Shown here: piece after piece, positions 31,746 through 41,340 of the stretch | Layout of the letters: each line of letters begins with the position of its first letter | How positions within the stretch are numbered: position 1 is the stretch's first letter | IMG/VR virus record: IMGVR_UViG_3300034105_002437 | Span: 47,220-111,219 of that record | Origin: a virus | Direction: 5' to 3' (one strand) | DNA: 64,000 nt | Translations under genes and position numbers: made by a program | The notes under the pieces: model-generated | Told to the model about the DNA's origin: nothing | Databases searched by the model: none | The model's input: the letters and a program-made list of their open reading frames with translations, nothing else

Positions 31746-32756
31746 ATGTCCGTTTTTATTGATAGAACCTTTCTGCTAAGGGTATCCCCGAAGCTTCAAA
31801 AATTCACACAGAAGAAGACTGACCTGTATAACTTCAGGTGTCCTCTCTGTGGCGATTCTTCCAAAAACAAAACCAAAGCTCGTGGTTATATTTTTGCCAA
31901 AAAGAACAACTACTTTTATATGTGCCACAATTGTGGTGCATCCATTAACTTTTATAATTTTCTGGAAAAAGTAGACGAATCTCTTTGTAAAGAATATGCT
32001 TTGGAACGGTATAAAAATGCCGACACGGGAACTAAAAATGAAAAACCAACCTTTGATGAATTTAAAACTGAAGCACCAAAGTTCAAAAAGAAATTGCAAA
32101 TTCCTTCCATTGAATCGTTACCAGAAGCGCATTTTGCTAAGGCATATGTTCAATCCCGTAAAATTCCAGAGGCCTTTCATTCGGACTTATATTTTGCAGA
32201 GGACTTTAAAGGCTTTGTTGAAAAACTCGGTATCGAAAAGGAAGGTCTCAAGGAAGAGGACCCAAGATTGGTAATTCCTTTCTATGATGAAGATAAGAAT
32301 CTAGTGGCCTTTCAAGGTCGAGCACTTGGTGAATCTAAGCTTAGATATATTACCATAAAGACCGACAACGACAACCACAAGTTGTTCGGCACAGACAGGA
32401 TCAATCAGGAAGAGATGATTTATGTTGTGGAAGGTCCTATTGACTCCATGTTCTTAGAGAATGCCGTGGCCACTGCCGATTCAAATTTGATGGCCGCAGC
32501 TAAACATTTCGACAAGTCTAAGATTGTATTGGTGTACGATAATGAACCACGAAATAAAGAACTACATAAGCAGATGGACAAGGCCATTGAGGAACACTAC
32601 AATGTGGTAATCTGGCCAGAAATGATTGAAGAAAAAGATGTAAATGATATGGTTTTGAATGGATTCTCACCTGACGAAATCCAAGATATCATAAGTAAAC
32701 ATACATTTGTGAATCTTAGAGCAAAAATGGAATTTATCAACTGGAAAAAGACTTGA
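31746..32756 (+). CDS. DNA primase (T4 gp61-like)
   Basis: 336 residues. N-terminal zinc finger: CPLC (Cys32, Cys35) and CHNC (Cys60, Cys63), which reads the template start. Toprim core: VVEGPID (227-233) and VYDNEP (263-268), giving the acidic metal residues. It makes RNA primers for lagging-strand synthesis with the helicase at 11192. Confidence 0.93.
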   Translation: MSVFIDRTFLLRVSPKLQKFTQKKTDLYNFRCPLCGDSSKNKTKARGYIFAKKNNYFYMCHNCGASINFYNFLEKVDESLCKEYALERYKNADTGTKNEKPTFDEFKTEAPKFKKKLQIPSIESLPEAHFAKAYVQSRKIPEAFHSDLYFAEDFKGFVEKLGIEKEGLKEEDPRLVIPFYDEDKNLVAFQGRALGESKLRYITIKTDNDNHKLFGTDRINQEEMIYVVEGPIDSMFLENAVATADSNLMAAAKHFDKSKIVLVYDNEPRNKELHKQMDKAIEEHYNVVIWPEMIEEKDVNDMVLNGFSPDEIQDIISKHTFVNLRAKMEFINWKKT

Positions 32757-32770
32757 ATGGAGATTTTGTT

Positions 32771-33415
32771 ATGAATGTAAAATTGATATCATACACACAG
32801 GGAGCAGACGGCAAGAATTTGTTGGAACAGGTTGCATATGCAGCCAGAGTCTCAAATCCTGCCAATCAAAATAATAGCGATACAGCTGAAAAGTTGGTTC
32901 GTTATCTTATCAAAAATCAACATTGGTCACCATTAGAAATGGTGAACATTTGTCTGGAGATAGAAACTACTAGAGATATTGCAAGGCAGATTTTGCGGCA
33001 TCGTTCCTTTTCCTTTCAGGAATTCAGCCAGCGTTATGCTGTTGCGGACCTTGGTTGGGAATTAAAAGAAGCCAGATTACAAGATACTAAAAATAGACAA
33101 AACAGTATTGTGACTGACAACTTGGCCTTACAGGCCTGGTGGGAAACACAACAAAAAAGAGTTATAGATGCATCTCAAAGTGCATATGATTGGGCCATTC
33201 AAAATGGCATAGCAAAAGAACAAGCGAGGGCAGTGCTGCCGGAGGGTATAACAGTTTCTCGCTTATACATGAACGGAACGCTTCGTAGTTGGGTTCACTA
33301 TATACAACTCCGCAGTGAAAAGGGAACACAAAAAGAACATCGTGATGTTGCGATACATTGTGCAGGTGTAATTGAACCAATTTTTCCTATGATTAAGGAA
33401 TATGTAAATGCCTAA
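32771..33415 (+). CDS. thyX: Flavin-dependent thymidylate synthase
   Basis: 214 residues from ATG 32771 with GGAG nine bases upstream (ATG 32753 would add six residues). The signature RHRSFSFQEFSQRY at 76-89 matches RHRxxSxxxxSxRY. It converts dUMP to dTMP using FAD, NADPH and methylene-tetrahydrofolate. T4 itself has the unrelated ThyA-type enzyme. Confidence 0.96.
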   Translation: MNVKLISYTQGADGKNLLEQVAYAARVSNPANQNNSDTAEKLVRYLIKNQHWSPLEMVNICLEIETTRDIARQILRHRSFSFQEFSQRYAVADLGWELKEARLQDTKNRQNSIVTDNLALQAWWETQQKRVIDASQSAYDWAIQNGIAKEQARAVLPEGITVSRLYMNGTLRSWVHYIQLRSEKGTQKEHRDVAIHCAGVIEPIFPMIKEYVNA

Positions 33416-34205
33416 ACTTATTAATGATGTGAATTGGTTATCTTTAAGAGAAGGATTTTTAAACAATGAACCTTTTAATCATGTCATCATTGATAATTTT
33501 TTTACGGAAGAAACGGTAAATAATCTTTTATTGGAATTTCCAGATTATGAAAGTGAGAAATGGGATTTTCATTATTCGAATGCGATTGAAAATAAAAAGG
33601 CTTGCAACCATTGGGATAAATTTCCAAAAACAACATACTTGGTTATGAGTTATCTTTGTGGACCAGAATTCAAAAAGATTGTGAAAGATATTACAGGACA
33701 AAAAAGTGTTCAAGCTGATGTTGGATTACATGGCGGTGGATGGCATGCTCATAAAACAAATGGTAAATTAAACATTCATTTGGATTATTCAATACATCCA
33801 AAATTAGGTTTAGAGAGAAAATATAATTTAATAATTTATTTAACACCAAATTGGTTACCTGAATGGGGTGGAGAACTGGAATTGTGGTCGCATGACAATG
33901 AAACAAATAGTGCAAAAGAATGTGTTAAAAGTATAGAAAATAAATTTAATCGTGCGGTGTTATTTCACACATTACAAAATTCTTGGCACGGTTTACCAGA
34001 CAACTTAAATTGTCCAGATGGTGAAATGAGGAGAAGTCTTGCTATATACTATGTCACAGAACCAAGTGAAATTGCATCTCCAAGAAGTAAGGCTCTATTT
34101 GTTCCACATGGTGACCAAGTAAATGATGAATCTGTATTAAAATTGATAGAACAGCGAAGCAATATTGAAACAGCAAATCTGGTGTATAGAGAGAATAAAA
34201 AATAA
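33408..34205 (+). CDS. 2-oxoglutarate/Fe(II)-dependent oxygenase
   Basis: 265 residues. Iron triad: His124 and Asp126 (NIHLDYS) and His194 (NSWHGLP); MRRSLAIYY supplies the Arg that binds 2-oxoglutarate. This is the prolyl-4-hydroxylase-like fold, common in T4-like phages of aquatic bacteria. Substrate unknown (protein or nucleic acid). It overlaps thyX by eight bases. Confidence 0.85.
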   Translation: MPKLINDVNWLSLREGFLNNEPFNHVIIDNFFTEETVNNLLLEFPDYESEKWDFHYSNAIENKKACNHWDKFPKTTYLVMSYLCGPEFKKIVKDITGQKSVQADVGLHGGGWHAHKTNGKLNIHLDYSIHPKLGLERKYNLIIYLTPNWLPEWGGELELWSHDNETNSAKECVKSIENKFNRAVLFHTLQNSWHGLPDNLNCPDGEMRRSLAIYYVTEPSEIASPRSKALFVPHGDQVNDESVLKLIEQRSNIETANLVYRENKK

Positions 34206-34232
34206 TGTATTGTAATAATAAGGAGTATATCA

Positions 34233-34592
34233 ATGAACAGTAAAGACGATGTTAAAACATTTATGATTGCATGTGGCCAAACTAAAAATGATTTTGGTCC
34301 TCAGGCAGAATTGTATGTCGATTTGGTTATTGAAGAATTTAAAGAACTTATGACAGCATATGGCAACAGAGACAAAGTGGAAATTGCCGATGCATGTGCA
34401 GATTTGAAATGGGTCATTGAAGGATTGGAACACTCTTTAAATATTCCACAACAAGAAGTGTGGGATGAAGTATCAAGAAGCAATTTGGCCAAAATCAGCC
34501 CTAGTGGTAAAGTAGAAAAAAGAGAAGATGGTAAAGTGTTGAAACCTGAAGGTTGGACACCACCTAATATTAAAGCAATTATAAAGAGGTAA
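34233..34592 (+). CDS. MazG/HisE-like pyrophosphohydrolase
   Basis: 119 residues. LVIEEFKEL gives the first acidic metal site and EIADACADLKWV the second, the pattern of all-alpha NTP pyrophosphatases. It may remove unwanted (d)NTPs or lower alarmones, fitting its place before NrdA. Strong AAGGAG ribosome-binding site. Confidence 0.8.
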   Translation: MNSKDDVKTFMIACGQTKNDFGPQAELYVDLVIEEFKELMTAYGNRDKVEIADACADLKWVIEGLEHSLNIPQQEVWDEVSRSNLAKISPSGKVEKREDGKVLKPEGWTPPNIKAIIKR

Positions 34593-34598
34593 AAAGAT

Positions 34599-36383
34599 AT
34601 GGAATATATGGGTGTCAAAATAGACTTGGAAAAAGATAAACTATTTGATGAATTGGGAATAAAACGATTACAAGAATCGTACATGAAAGATGATGAAACC
34701 TCACCACAACAAAGATTTGCGTTTGTATCAAAAAGTTTTGGAAGTAATCCTGAACATGCTCAGCGCCTTTACGATTACGCCTCTAATCATTGGCTCAGTT
34801 ATTCTACTCCAATTCTTTCTTTTGGTCGTTCTAAGCGTGGGATGCCTATTTCGTGTTTCCTTAACTACATTGAAGATACTGCGGAGGGTCTAGTTGAAAA
34901 CTTATCTGAAACCAATTGGCTTAGTATGTACGGCGGCGGAGTGGGTATTGGCTTCGGCATTAGGTCTGCTGATGACAAGTCTACTGGTGTTATGCCTCAC
35001 CTTAAAATTTATGATGCATCTTCTTTGGCTTATCGTCAAGGCCGGACTCGCCGTGGTTCTTATGCCGCTTATCTTGACATATCTCACCCTGATATTATTC
35101 CGTTCCTAGAAATGCGTAAACCAACAGGTGACCAAAATGTACGTTGCCTGAATTTACATCATGGTATTAATATCACCGATGACTTCATGTCACTTATTGA
35201 AAAATGTATGTTGGATCCAGAAGCAGACGATAGTTGGCAATTGAGAGATCCACACTCTGGTGAAGCGAGAGAAGTGGTCTCTGCAAAACATCTTTGGCAA
35301 CAGATTCTTGAAATGCGTATGCACACCGGTGAACCATACATTCACTATATTGATACAAGCAATAGAATGTTGCCACAGTTTCTAAAAGACAAAGGATTGA
35401 AAGTGCATCAATCAAATCTTTGTTCAGAAATTATTTTACCAACTAATGAACAACGTACCGCAGTGTGTTGTTTGTCCTCTTTAAATTTGGAACACTATGA
35501 TGAATGGAAAGACCATCCTACTTTTCTTCGTGATGTTGCTGAAATGCTTGACAATGTTCTTCAGTATTTTATCGATAATGCTCCTTCCACCATTCAGCGT
35601 GCAAAGTATTCTGCCAGTCGTGAGCGCAGCATTGGTGTCGGTGCTTTGGGTTTCCATGCTTATCTACAACGGAAGGGTGTCGCTTTTGAAGGTGTAATGG
35701 CCAAAGTCACAAACAATCAAATGTTCAAACAAATTAGAAGGGGATTAGATGAAGCTAATATCAGTTTGGGAAAAGAACGTGGCGAAGCTCCAGATGCTGT
35801 TGGCAGCGGTCAACGTTTCAGTCATCTTATGGCTATTGCTCCAAATGCTTCTTCGTCTATCATTATGGGAAATACTAGCCCTAGTATCGAACCTTATCGT
35901 GCTAATGCTTATCGTCAGGACACGTTATCTGGCGCATTTCTAAACAAGAATCGTTGGCTAGATATAATCATCAAAGGTCTAACACAAACAGAGGAAGAAT
36001 ATAATGATATTTGGTCATCAATTATTGCAAATGATGGTTCAGTTCAACATTTGAATATTCTTGATGAAAATCAAAAAGCAGTATTCAAAACATCCATGGA
36101 AATTGACCAACGTTGGGTGATTGAATTAGCTGCTGACCGACAAATGTACATCGATCAAGCACAATCGTTGAATTTGTTCTTCCGTCCAGATGCACACATC
36201 AAGTACATTCATGCAATACACTTCATGGCATGGAAGAAGGGTGTGAAAACACTTTACTACTGCCGTTCAGAGAAATTGGCCAAGGCAGACAAAGTATCCA
36301 AGAAAATTGAACGACAAGTTATCAAAGAACTGGATATGATTCAAGTAGCACAAGGAAATGACTGTATAGCCTGTGAGGGTTGA
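34599..36383 (+). CDS. nrdA: Ribonucleotide reductase large subunit, class Ia
   Basis: 594 residues. No N-terminal ATP cone, so overall dATP inhibition is probably lost. Catalytic residues: Cys86 in MPISCFLNY, N273-x-C275-x-E277 in SNLCSEI, Cys290/291 in AVCCLSS, the P-loop PNASSSIIMGNTSPSIEP and a C-terminal CIACEG redox pair. It reduces NDPs to dNDPs with NrdB; electrons could come from the thioredoxin at 37476. Confidence 0.96.
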   Translation: MEYMGVKIDLEKDKLFDELGIKRLQESYMKDDETSPQQRFAFVSKSFGSNPEHAQRLYDYASNHWLSYSTPILSFGRSKRGMPISCFLNYIEDTAEGLVENLSETNWLSMYGGGVGIGFGIRSADDKSTGVMPHLKIYDASSLAYRQGRTRRGSYAAYLDISHPDIIPFLEMRKPTGDQNVRCLNLHHGINITDDFMSLIEKCMLDPEADDSWQLRDPHSGEAREVVSAKHLWQQILEMRMHTGEPYIHYIDTSNRMLPQFLKDKGLKVHQSNLCSEIILPTNEQRTAVCCLSSLNLEHYDEWKDHPTFLRDVAEMLDNVLQYFIDNAPSTIQRAKYSASRERSIGVGALGFHAYLQRKGVAFEGVMAKVTNNQMFKQIRRGLDEANISLGKERGEAPDAVGSGQRFSHLMAIAPNASSSIIMGNTSPSIEPYRANAYRQDTLSGAFLNKNRWLDIIIKGLTQTEEEYNDIWSSIIANDGSVQHLNILDENQKAVFKTSMEIDQRWVIELAADRQMYIDQAQSLNLFFRPDAHIKYIHAIHFMAWKKGVKTLYYCRSEKLAKADKVSKKIERQVIKELDMIQVAQGNDCIACEG

Positions 36384-37022
36384 ATGAAACCCACTATAGC
36401 ATTGTTTATACATGATCCAAAGTGCTCAGTGCAAAGTGGTAATGGAATTATCAAAGCCTTAAATTCAAAGTACGAATTCAAAATATTTTCAAAGAATGAG
36501 TTGGAAGATGATTTCTTTGATGATGTACAAATGATTGCAGTACCGGGTGGCTTTGGTGATTCCGATTCATATGATAGATTATTTAATTACAATGCATATC
36601 GTGTGAAAGAATTTGTAAAGAATGGTGGTCACTATCTTGGTATTTGCATGGGTGCATATTGGGCAGGTAAACACTATCTCGATATTCTAGGTGTTGTAAA
36701 AGTTGAACAATATATAAAAAGACCAAACACAGATACAAGGCGACCACATGCAAAGAATATGCCAATCGTATGGAATGGCATAGATGATAACATGTTCTTT
36801 TATGACGGCTGTGCATTTGGACCAGGTCAGTATGAGATTGTTGCAAAGTATATGAATGATGATCCGATGGCTATCATAAAAGGTAGAATTGGTCTTATTG
36901 GTTGTCATCCCGAAAGTCAACCGCATTGGTATGAGAGTTACAGTTGGATGAAAGGCAAGTATCATAATGGTAGACACCACACACAACTGTTGGAATTTGT
37001 AGATAAATTAATGAAAAAATAA
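36384..37022 (+). CDS. Class I glutamine amidotransferase-like (BPL_N-like) protein
   Basis: 212 residues. VPGGFGDSDSYD and GGHYLGICMGAYWAG carry the oxyanion loop and nucleophile Cys of the amidotransferase fold; IGCHPE is the later His site. It resembles the N-terminal domain of biotin-protein-ligase-like proteins. It directly follows nrdA. Substrate unknown. Confidence 0.65.
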   Translation: MKPTIALFIHDPKCSVQSGNGIIKALNSKYEFKIFSKNELEDDFFDDVQMIAVPGGFGDSDSYDRLFNYNAYRVKEFVKNGGHYLGICMGAYWAGKHYLDILGVVKVEQYIKRPNTDTRRPHAKNMPIVWNGIDDNMFFYDGCAFGPGQYEIVAKYMNDDPMAIIKGRIGLIGCHPESQPHWYESYSWMKGKYHNGRHHTQLLEFVDKLMKK

Positions 37023-37033
37023 TAAAGGAAAAA

Positions 37034-37474
37034 ATGAAAAAAATAATTATAGGCGTAATAGCCATGTTATCAATTGTAGCCTTTGCACAAGGCAAACAAA
37101 AGGATGGTGTCATCTATGATGCAGTTATCACCAGAGTTATTGATGGTGATACTGTAGCATTTCAAGCACCATTTCTACCTGCACCATTGAAGCAGGAACT
37201 ATCTATTCGTGTGTTCGGTGTTGATACACCAGAAAAAGGACATAGAGCCCAATGCCCAAGCGAGGATCAAAGAGGACAGGCTGCATCCGCATTTACTAAG
37301 TCACAAATAAATGCTGCTGTCAAACGTCAGGTCATTCTAATGGATTGGGACAAATATGGCGGCCGTGTGTTGGGTGATGTTATTCTTGATGGTAAGAGTT
37401 TGCGTCAGATGTTAATATCAAATGGTTATGCCCGTGAGTATTACGGTGAAGCCAAACAAAGCTGGTGCAATTGA
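37034..37474 (+). CDS. Secreted thermonuclease (SNase-like)
   Basis: 146 residues. Signal peptide (hydrophobic 3-18, cut after AFAQG). RVIDGDT, RVFGVDTPE and DKYGGRVLGDV match the staphylococcal nuclease active site. It would cut DNA or RNA in the periplasm or outside the cell, possibly degrading competing DNA. Odd company for reductase genes. Confidence 0.88.
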   Translation: MKKIIIGVIAMLSIVAFAQGKQKDGVIYDAVITRVIDGDTVAFQAPFLPAPLKQELSIRVFGVDTPEKGHRAQCPSEDQRGQAASAFTKSQINAAVKRQVILMDWDKYGGRVLGDVILDGKSLRQMLISNGYAREYYGEAKQSWCN

Positions 37475-37475
37475 T

Positions 37476-37721
37476 ATGAGAATTTTAAGATTTACAGCAT
37501 CATGGTGTGGTCCATGCAAATTATTGGCAAAGAATTTGGAAGAAGCCGACATTAGTATACCAATTGAAGTTGTTGATGTTGATGTTCATTCCGATGTTGC
37601 AGTAGAATACGGCATTCGTGGTGTACCAACATTAATTTTATTAGATGAAAATGATAATATATCTAAAAGACTTGTTGGTAATAAAACAGTTTCAGAATTA
37701 AGGGAATGGATCAATGATTAA
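37476..37721 (+). CDS. Thioredoxin/glutaredoxin-like protein
   Basis: 81 residues from ATG 37476. FTASWCGPCK (Cys11, Cys14) is the thioredoxin active site and GVPTLILL carries the cis-Pro. It lies between nrdA and nrdB, so it probably re-reduces the ribonucleotide reductase. A longer in-frame start lies inside the nuclease gene. Confidence 0.93.
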   Translation: MRILRFTASWCGPCKLLAKNLEEADISIPIEVVDVDVHSDVAVEYGIRGVPTLILLDENDNISKRLVGNKTVSELREWIND

Positions 37722-38706
37722 GAAAACCGCAACCAGATTAACAGATGAAAGAAATAGTTTTAAACCTTTCAACTATCCATGGGCTTATGATGCATGGTTG
37801 AAACATGAACAGTCACATTGGTTACACACAGAGGTACCAATGGCTGAAGATGTGAAAGATTGGAAGAAAAAACTATCAACAGAAGAAAAGCAATTTCTAA
37901 CACACATCTTCCGATTCTTTACACAAGGTGATATTGATGTGGCTGGTGGGTATGTTAAAAATTATCTGCCGTATTTTCCACAACCAGAAGTTCGTATGAT
38001 GTTGATGGGTTTCGCTGCAAGAGAAGCACTTCATGTGGCCGCATATAGTCATTTAATTGAAACACTTGGACTACCAGAAACAACATACAACCAATTCTTA
38101 GATTATCAGGAGATGAAAGATAAACACGATTATGTTTTGGATATCTCTAATACGAATGGTGACCTCTCTAGTACTGCTACTCACATTGCTGTTTTTTCCG
38201 CTTTTACCGAAGGTATGCAGCTTTTTAGTTCTTTTATCATGTTGCTTAATTTTCCACGCCACGGTAAAATGAAAGGTATGGGACAGATTGTTACTTGGTC
38301 TATTGTTGATGAAACAATGCACGCTGAATCAATGATTAAATTGTTCCGTACATACATTGAAGAAAATAAAGAAATCTGGAATGATGAACTTAAAGGTAAG
38401 ATATATACAATTGCTGAGAAGATGGTTCAATTAGAAGATAAGTTTATTGATTTAGCATTTAGTATGCAAGCTATAGAAGGTCTAACCAATGCTGATGTTA
38501 AACAATACATTCGTTATATTGCTGACCGTAGACTTATTAGTCTTGGCCTAAAAGGCATCTTTAAAGTGAAGAAGAACCCATTACCTTGGGTTGAAGAAAT
38601 GATTAATGCACCAACACATACCAATTTCTTTGAGAATCGTGCTACTGACTATGCTAAGGGTGCGTTGTCGGGTAATTGGGGTGATGTTTGGGCTAAAGCA
38701 GCTTAA
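37714..38706 (+). CDS. nrdB: Ribonucleotide reductase small subunit, class I
   Basis: 330 residues. Metal ligands: Glu104 and His107 in REALHVAAY, Glu166, and Glu200/His203 in DETMH. Tyr111 sits where the radical Tyr is expected (H+4), so a tyrosyl radical enzyme is likely. The C-terminus lacks the classic acidic-Tyr tail of E. coli but ends NWGDVWAKAA. Overlaps thioredoxin by eight bases. Confidence 0.95.
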   Translation: MIKKTATRLTDERNSFKPFNYPWAYDAWLKHEQSHWLHTEVPMAEDVKDWKKKLSTEEKQFLTHIFRFFTQGDIDVAGGYVKNYLPYFPQPEVRMMLMGFAAREALHVAAYSHLIETLGLPETTYNQFLDYQEMKDKHDYVLDISNTNGDLSSTATHIAVFSAFTEGMQLFSSFIMLLNFPRHGKMKGMGQIVTWSIVDETMHAESMIKLFRTYIEENKEIWNDELKGKIYTIAEKMVQLEDKFIDLAFSMQAIEGLTNADVKQYIRYIADRRLISLGLKGIFKVKKNPLPWVEEMINAPTHTNFFENRATDYAKGALSGNWGDVWAKAA

Positions 38707-38715
38707 AGGAAGAAA

Positions 38716-38904
38716 ATGGGAACAAAAACAATAACAGCAGAATGTTTAAACTGTGAATCGAGCTATGATATGATTTATATGGAAGAATTAGTATCGGAAG
38801 AATATCCGGAGTTTTGCCCATTTTGTGGTGAGACAATAGAATCATTAACCGAAGAAGAAGAAGATAATGAAGATGATGATTCCGATGAAGACAAATGGGA
38901 ATAA
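38716..38904 (+). CDS. Small zinc-ribbon protein
   Basis: 62 residues with ECLNCESS and FCPFCGET (two CxxC pairs) followed by a very acidic tail. Probably a structural zinc site for binding nucleic acid or protein. AAAGGAAG before ATG. Confidence 0.7.
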   Translation: MGTKTITAECLNCESSYDMIYMEELVSEEYPEFCPFCGETIESLTEEEEDNEDDDSDEDKWE

Positions 38905-39308
38905 ACTGGACACATAAAAGTGAAGATTTTACAGAAGATTTAATTGGTGACAATTACGGTTTTGTGTATATTATAACAAATCAAGTTACCAATAAAAAAT
39001 ACATTGGTAAGAAATTCTTTTATTCATCAAGAACAAAACAAGTAAAGGGTAAGAAGAAAAAATTCAAAGTTTCTTCGGACTGGCAAACTTACTATGGTAG
39101 CAATGAGGAATTGAAAAAAGATGTTATAATGCATGGCCAAGATTTGTTTAGCCGAGAAATCATACATCTGTGCAAAAGTAAAGGTGAATGTGGTTATCTT
39201 GAAGCTAAAGAACAATTTGTTCACGGTGCTTTAGAAACAGATAACTATTACAATTCTTGGATTATGGTAAGAGTAAGAAAGTCACACATTAAAGGTTTGC
39301 AATGTTAG
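38895..39308 (+). CDS. GIY-YIG endonuclease domain protein
   Basis: 137 residues. NYGFVYIITNQVTNKKYIGKK contains the VYI...YIG core, and the later LEAKEQFVHG supplies the acidic metal residue. It is free-standing, without a DNA-binding domain, as in T4 Seg-type homing enzymes. It overlaps the zinc-ribbon gene by ten bases. Confidence 0.78.
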   Translation: MGINWTHKSEDFTEDLIGDNYGFVYIITNQVTNKKYIGKKFFYSSRTKQVKGKKKKFKVSSDWQTYYGSNEELKKDVIMHGQDLFSREIIHLCKSKGECGYLEAKEQFVHGALETDNYYNSWIMVRVRKSHIKGLQC

Positions 39309-39640
39309 AGTACTTGAAAGATATTGAGGAATATGATGCTTTGTTTTTCATGCCTCATCCAGATGTGGACATACACATCCAATCAAATAGATACAAAAAT
39401 CCTGGAACACCAATAGATGTTAGCTCTATTGGACCAAGTTGGCACGTTTTGTTGTTTACCTGCAACGAAGATACCGACACACTGGAAAACTTGGATGCAT
39501 TTGATGCCGTACTGAGTGATCCTAGAGAGTATATCTCAACATTAATACCACAAGGTTGGTTTGGTATAGTTGCCAAAAAAACAACCACATCCAATTCTTT
39601 TATGTCTGATGCGCTTGACAAAATTAAGAGTTTGATGTAA
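39302..39640 (+). CDS. Hypothetical protein
   Basis: 112 residues, soluble, with no recognised motif (FFMPHPDVDIHIQSN early, IPQGWFGIVAKK late). It overlaps the GIY-YIG gene by seven bases. The promoter for RNase H lies in its last codons. Confidence 0.6.
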   Translation: MLEYLKDIEEYDALFFMPHPDVDIHIQSNRYKNPGTPIDVSSIGPSWHVLLFTCNEDTDTLENLDAFDAVLSDPREYISTLIPQGWFGIVAKKTTTSNSFMSDALDKIKSLM

Positions 39641-39643
39641 AAT
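39615..39643 (+). promoter_or_regulatory. Sigma70-like promoter for RNase H
   Basis: TTGACA (39615-39620), 17-bp spacer, TAAAAT (39638-39643). Confidence 0.7.
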
Positions 39644-39669
39644 AGAATCTTTGAAACTGAAAGTATACT

Positions 39670-40533
39670 ATGATTCTTGTTGACCTTAACCAGGTATTGT
39701 TGGCTGGACTGATGGCACAAATTGCCAGTCAAAAGGGTGTTAAATTAGAAGAAGGTCTTATCAGACATATGGTCCTGAACATCATCAGGACGCACCTAAA
39801 GAACTTCCGTAAAGAATATGGTGAAGTTGTACTCTGTAGTGACAACCGCAAATACTGGCGCAAGGAGTTCTTTCCTTTCTACAAGGCCGGCCGCAAGAAA
39901 ACAAGAGAAAAATCAGACCTTGATTGGCACATGATTTTTGACATGCTTGCAAAATTCAAACAAGAGTTGCGTGACAATTTCCCCTACAAAGTTGTTGATG
40001 TTGAGGGAGCAGAAGCGGATGATATCATTGGTACACTTGTACCTCGCCATATCATGCACGAAAACCTCCTAATCATTTCAAGTGATGGTGATTTTCTACA
40101 ATTACAGATGTATAATGGTAGAAGTGAATTTACTGTCAAGCAATATAATCCTGCACAAAAGAAATTTCTCATTTCGGAAAATCCAATAGCCGAATTGAAA
40201 GAAAAAATCATCCGTGGAGATAAAGGTGACGGCATACCGAATGTGTTATCAGTATCGGATTGTTTTGTACGTGATATTCGTCAAACACCAATCAACAAAG
40301 GTAAACTTGATAAATTGATGGAAAAAGATTATGGTCTATGGGAAGACGAAAATGCTAGAATTGGTTTTTCTCGCAACCAGACACTCATCGACCTCAGAAA
40401 TATACCAGGCGATATCAAAGAGAAAATCATAAATACTTATGAAGAAACTAAACCAGCACCCAAAGGTAAAATTTTGGATTATTTAATTGCCAACAAACTG
40501 AAAAGTTTAATTGATGTTATTGAGGAATTTTAA
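39670..40533 (+). CDS. RNase H / 5'-3' exonuclease (T4 Rnh, FEN-like)
   Basis: 287 residues. Acidic cluster: Asp5 (VDLN), Asp58 (SDNRKYWR), EGAEADD (112-118), SSDGDF (Asp139, Asp141) and GDKGDGIPN. It removes RNA primers from Okazaki fragments. The helical arch Lys/Arg region KAGRKKTREKS is present. Confidence 0.93.
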   Translation: MILVDLNQVLLAGLMAQIASQKGVKLEEGLIRHMVLNIIRTHLKNFRKEYGEVVLCSDNRKYWRKEFFPFYKAGRKKTREKSDLDWHMIFDMLAKFKQELRDNFPYKVVDVEGAEADDIIGTLVPRHIMHENLLIISSDGDFLQLQMYNGRSEFTVKQYNPAQKKFLISENPIAELKEKIIRGDKGDGIPNVLSVSDCFVRDIRQTPINKGKLDKLMEKDYGLWEDENARIGFSRNQTLIDLRNIPGDIKEKIINTYEETKPAPKGKILDYLIANKLKSLIDVIEEF

Positions 40534-40958
40534 TGAAACCGTTGTATGAAATATTTGACGCAATTGATGATGCTCAAAGTAGAAAAGAGAGAATGGACAT
40601 AATTAGCCAAAATTTGTCACAACCACTAGTTGATGTTTTCAAGTTAACATATCATCCAGATTTTCAATGGAAGATAAAAGAAATACCTGAAAATTATAAA
40701 GTGCCAACTGATATGTTACCTGGTATCACGCATGATAGTCTAGCACACCAGCTGCGTAGATTGTATATGTTTCAAGAAGGCAATCCAATGGCCGAAACAT
40801 TGACAGATAGAAGAAGAAATGAACTACTGATTCAAATGTTGGAATCAATCGAACCAAGAGAAGCGGAAATCTTATTGGGTATATTCCAAAAAGATTTGGG
40901 AGTAAAAGGTATTAACTATAAATTTGTAAAAGAGGCATTTCCAGACCTTCTACCATAA
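40533..40958 (+). CDS. Conserved hypothetical (DUF6433-like)
   Basis: 141 residues, helical, with LTYHPDFQWKIKEIPENYK and LSQPLVDVFK. I associate this with DUF6433, a small protein beside RNase H in T4-like phages. It shares a base with RNase H and with the next gene. Function unknown. Confidence 0.65.
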   Translation: MKPLYEIFDAIDDAQSRKERMDIISQNLSQPLVDVFKLTYHPDFQWKIKEIPENYKVPTDMLPGITHDSLAHQLRRLYMFQEGNPMAETLTDRRRNELLIQMLESIEPREAEILLGIFQKDLGVKGINYKFVKEAFPDLLP

Positions 40959-41326
40959 TGGACAGAGAAAAAATAATTGTCATATCCGGTGAATTTGATC
41001 CTCCTTCTTATAATGAATTTAAATTATTAAAAAAATGCAAGTCAATGTGTGATTGGCTTGTTGTTGGCGTACATTCTGATGCTTACATGAAGTTACTCAG
41101 AAATGGCTATAAAAACACACTCGACCAAAGGAAAGAAGTAGTAGGAAGTTTTCCATTTGTTGATGAAGTGTTCTCATATAATGATAAAGATGGAACATCA
41201 TGCAATTTGTTGAAATTAATAAAAATATGTTACCCAATGTCGAATATAATCTATGTGTCGCAAACAGACATAACAAATATGCCAGAATCTCGTATTCGTG
41301 GCATAACCTTTGAGACTATTAAATAA
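40958..41326 (+). CDS. Cytidylyltransferase-like protein with an altered active site
   Basis: 122 residues in a small Rossmann-like domain. GEFDPPSYNEFKLL is the position of the HxGH motif but reads SYNE, so both His are gone. The C-terminal MPESRIRGI keeps the SxxR element. The fold may be kept as a binding protein. Compare the intact TxGH in the enzyme at 21884. Confidence 0.65.
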   Translation: MDREKIIVISGEFDPPSYNEFKLLKKCKSMCDWLVVGVHSDAYMKLLRNGYKNTLDQRKEVVGSFPFVDEVFSYNDKDGTSCNLLKLIKICYPMSNIIYVSQTDITNMPESRIRGITFETIK

Positions 41327-41340
41327 GGAGTTAAATTAAA

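Noticed and set aside
40430-40440. ATAAATACTTATG inside the RNase H gene, resembling a late promoter
   Set aside because: Lies within coding sequence about 90 bases before the next gene and lacks the leading T of the consensus; no late gene follows.
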